Assembly: GCA_019358875.1 (NCBI GenBank)
Contig: JAHHIF010000011.1
Coordinates: 1-64,000 of the forward strand
DNA: 64,000 nucleotides
From: Symplocastrum torsivum CPER-KK1
GTDB lineage: Bacteria; Cyanobacteriota; Cyanobacteriia; Cyanobacteriales; Coleofasciculaceae
Direction: 5' to 3'
Part shown: piece after piece, positions 62,455 through 64,000 of the stretch
How positions within the stretch are numbered: position 1 is the stretch's first letter
Layout of the letters: each line of letters begins with the position of its first letter
Notes under the pieces: model-generated
What the model saw: only the letters and a program-made list of their open reading frames with translations
Told to the model about the DNA's origin: nothing
Databases searched by the model: none
Made by a program: the position numbers and the translations under genes

Positions 62455-63273
62455 CTAGTGGCTCAGGGGGATTTCTCGCAGGCTCTTGTTAAATACTGGA
62501 ACCAGTTCAGGGCTACTTGCGACGAGTGTGGGGAAGGACTTCGCACTATAATCCTGTCCAACTTTAAGGGGAAAAATTGGCTGTGAATCCAATGGCACCC
62601 AAGTGCCACCTGCTGCTTGCACAATCACCCACGCCCCAGCAATATCCCAAATTTTTGGTGTCGCTTCAACACCGCCTAAAGCTGCACCCGCAGCAATAGT
62701 GAGGAAGTTGTAACTCGCAACTCCTAGCATCCGAATCTTGCAGGGTAGGGGCTGCTGCAATAAGGATGCACTTCGGGAGCAAAGGTTGAAAAAGTGGTTA
62801 TTGCTGGGATCGTCTTTGCTGCTGTGGATGGCGCGTCCATTGAGAAATGCACTGTCCTCTACGTCTGTTATTCCCGATTTACCACTCCAAAAGCCATGAA
62901 AGGTTTGTCCAATGGGCGGGAAATGAACGTAACCAAATACAGGCGTTCCTTGATAGAACAATCCTAAAGAAATTCCCCAAATCGGAATTCCCCTGGTAAA
63001 GTTCGTGGTGCCATCTAGAGGGTCGATAATCCAGCACCATTCTGTATCAGGAAATTTGTGTTCTGCCTCTTCACTCAAAATTCCATGGCGAGGATAGTGA
63101 GAAGCGATCGCATTTGTGATCTCCTCATCCGCCCATCTATCCGCTTGCGTCACCAAACTACCGTCAGCTTTTTGCGATGCCTGCACTTGTCCAAAATCTT
63201 GCAATAATTGGGTGCCGACTCTGGCTGTTGTCGTCTGGGCAAAGCTTAAAATGTCTGTCCAAAAATCTGTCAT
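62455..63273 (-). CDS. inositol monophosphatase family protein
   Basis: 272 residues. Metal ligands in SEEAEHKFPDTEWCWIIDPLDGTTNFTRG (E, D-P-L-D-G-T-T) and, near the C-terminus, WDIAGAWVIVQAAGG. The length is standard. In cyanobacteria related genes encode inositol-phosphate, histidinol-phosphate or bisphosphate phosphatases; specificity is not visible. Convergent with nothing; a plus-strand frame at 62317-62586 is taken as chance. Confidence 0.9.
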   Translation of the reverse strand: MTDFWTDILSFAQTTTARVGTQLLQDFGQVQASQKADGSLVTQADRWADEEITNAIASHYPRHGILSEEAEHKFPDTEWCWIIDPLDGTTNFTRGIPIWGISLGLFYQGTPVFGYVHFPPIGQTFHGFWSGKSGITDVEDSAFLNGRAIHSSKDDPSNNHFFNLCSRSASLLQQPLPCKIRMLGVASYNFLTIAAGAALGGVEATPKIWDIAGAWVIVQAAGGTWVPLDSQPIFPLKVGQDYSAKSFPTLVASSPELVPVFNKSLREIPLSH

Positions 63274-63347
63274 CCGATTTTAGAGTTTATAGATTGTTCT
63301 TTTAGTAGTCAGTTGTTGTTCACTACTGACTACCAACAAAAAGTGAT

Positions 63348-64000
63348 TTAGTCGAGATCGCTTTCTATAACAGTTGCGATCGCTTCTCTGGCATTAGTGC
63401 GAAACTCTTGCACGTTCACTCGCTTAAGAAACCAGACTGCCAGAGCCATGCAGGCAGCTTGAACAGCAAAGACCAACCCATATGCTAACACCAGGTTGCT
63501 AAACAGCCTCTTCCCTGTATCAAACACAACCCCTCCAGTCACCGTCGCCACTCCTCTTGCTAAAGCCTGTGCTAACCCCCAAGCACCAATAAATGTCCCT
63601 GCTGTTTCTGCTGCCGTTAGGTCTAGCATCAAAGTAAGAGCGCCTGTTGTTAAGACTCCAGAAACCAAACCAAAAAACAGCAAAGCGATTTGCAGTTGTT
63701 CTGGCTTATGGGTAAATCCCGATAATACGACCCAGGCTAAAGAGAAGATGACTAATAGACCACCTAATCTAGTTGTCTTGCGCTTCCCCAGACGCGGAAC
63801 CAGAAGGAAACCCGCTACGCATAGACCAACTAATGTCCCAGTTCCCCAGAATGCGTTGAGAGTAGCTGTTTTACCGACCTCCATGTTGAAGACATCACCA
63901 CCATAGTTTTCCAGGATGGCGTCTTGCATGAATAACCCAATGGTCATTAGCACTAAGAAAGTAAAAAATAACCCAGTTTGGGGCGTTGCCGTCAAGATGC
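63348..64000 (-). CDS. C-terminal half of a PucC/BCH-type MFS transporter (partial)
   Basis: The C-terminal 217 residues of a membrane protein cut by the window edge. FFTFLVLMTIGLFMQDAILENYGGDVFNMEVGKT and the following hydrophobic segments (at least five) match the Bch2/PucC subfamily of the major facilitator superfamily, implicated in (bacterio)chlorophyll-protein assembly or pigment transport. The M seen at 63995 is internal to the protein, so the true start is outside the window. Confidence 0.9.
   Translation of the reverse strand, partial: ILTATPQTGLFFTFLVLMTIGLFMQDAILENYGGDVFNMEVGKTATLNAFWGTGTLVGLCVAGFLLVPRLGKRKTTRLGGLLVIFSLAWVVLSGFTHKPEQLQIALLFFGLVSGVLTTGALTLMLDLTAAETAGTFIGAWGLAQALARGVATVTGGVVFDTGKRLFSNLVLAYGLVFAVQAACMALAVWFLKRVNVQEFRTNAREAIATVIESDLD

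Noticed and set aside
62317..62586. Plus-strand frame of 89 codons
   Set aside because: It overlaps the 3' end of the well-supported inositol monophosphatase gene on the other strand and has no family resemblance.

Overview
The window is chromosomal DNA of a cyanobacterium, probably a filamentous or otherwise morphologically complex one. The evidence is the dense scatter of the HIP1 octamer GCGATCGC in and between genes, short tandem heptamer repeats between genes, and families largely confined to cyanobacteria: a PATAN/DUF4388 protein, the 2-oxoglutarate decarboxylase/succinate-semialdehyde dehydrogenase pair, SLH proteins, a PucC/BCH-type transporter, a geranylgeranyl-reductase paralogue and a haemagglutinin-CHAT protein. 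I cannot name the genus. I recognised no tRNA, rRNA or CRISPR array.

Layout. 0-5.3 kb: tail of an IS630-type transposase, an ABC-2 type exporter pair, two copies of a TA-flanked MITE-like element around a small DM13-like protein, and a PATAN protein. 5.6-13.5 kb: an EcsC-domain protein, a fasciclin protein, a desaturase-like membrane enzyme, apolipoprotein N-acyltransferase, and two receiver-only response regulators whose upstream regions share a conserved hairpin element. 13.7-17.8 kb: gabD plus a 2-oxoglutarate decarboxylase homologue (the cyanobacterial closure of the TCA cycle), then exonuclease III. 18-24 kb: an NmrA-like reductase, a helical-repeat membrane protein and two SLH-domain proteins. 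23.8-28.3 kb: a paired redoxin/2OG-oxygenase and JmjC oxygenase, then a divergent response regulator/histidine kinase pair. 28.3-33 kb: envelope genes, including a peptidoglycan-binding protein and an LCP ligase, plus small ORFs.

34-36.3 kb is a patch of gene remnants: a frameshifted ATPase tail, an ISAzo13-type transposase with most of its middle missing, and a DUF433 tail, around an intact GIY-YIG gene. 36.6-43.2 kb carries housekeeping genes: agmatinase, a redoxin, overlapping pyrH-frr, a DUF6918-like protein, a geranylgeranyl-reductase paralogue, a 36-residue membrane peptide and a DUF6816-like lumenal protein. 43.6-47 kb is one large gene joining a two-partner-secretion domain, a Pro-rich repeat linker and a CHAT protease. 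47-50.4 kb is the ffh-rpsP-KH-phoH cluster, with heptamer-repeat sequence in its gaps.

50.7-56.9 kb is a tight four-gene signalling operon on the minus strand: hybrid kinase, receiver-kinase, lone receiver, receiver-nucleotide cyclase. 57.6-60.2 kb encodes a large GAF-type protein. The end holds a Tat-signal SDR with a mycofactocin-type sequence signature, an AraC regulator, an inositol monophosphatase-family enzyme and the C-terminal half of a PucC-like transporter cut by the window edge.

The observations I consider least explained are the shared leader element of the two receiver-only regulators, the redoxin lacking its catalytic Cys fused to a 2OG oxygenase beside a JmjC enzyme, the exported-type CHAT protein, and the kinase-receiver-cyclase operon.
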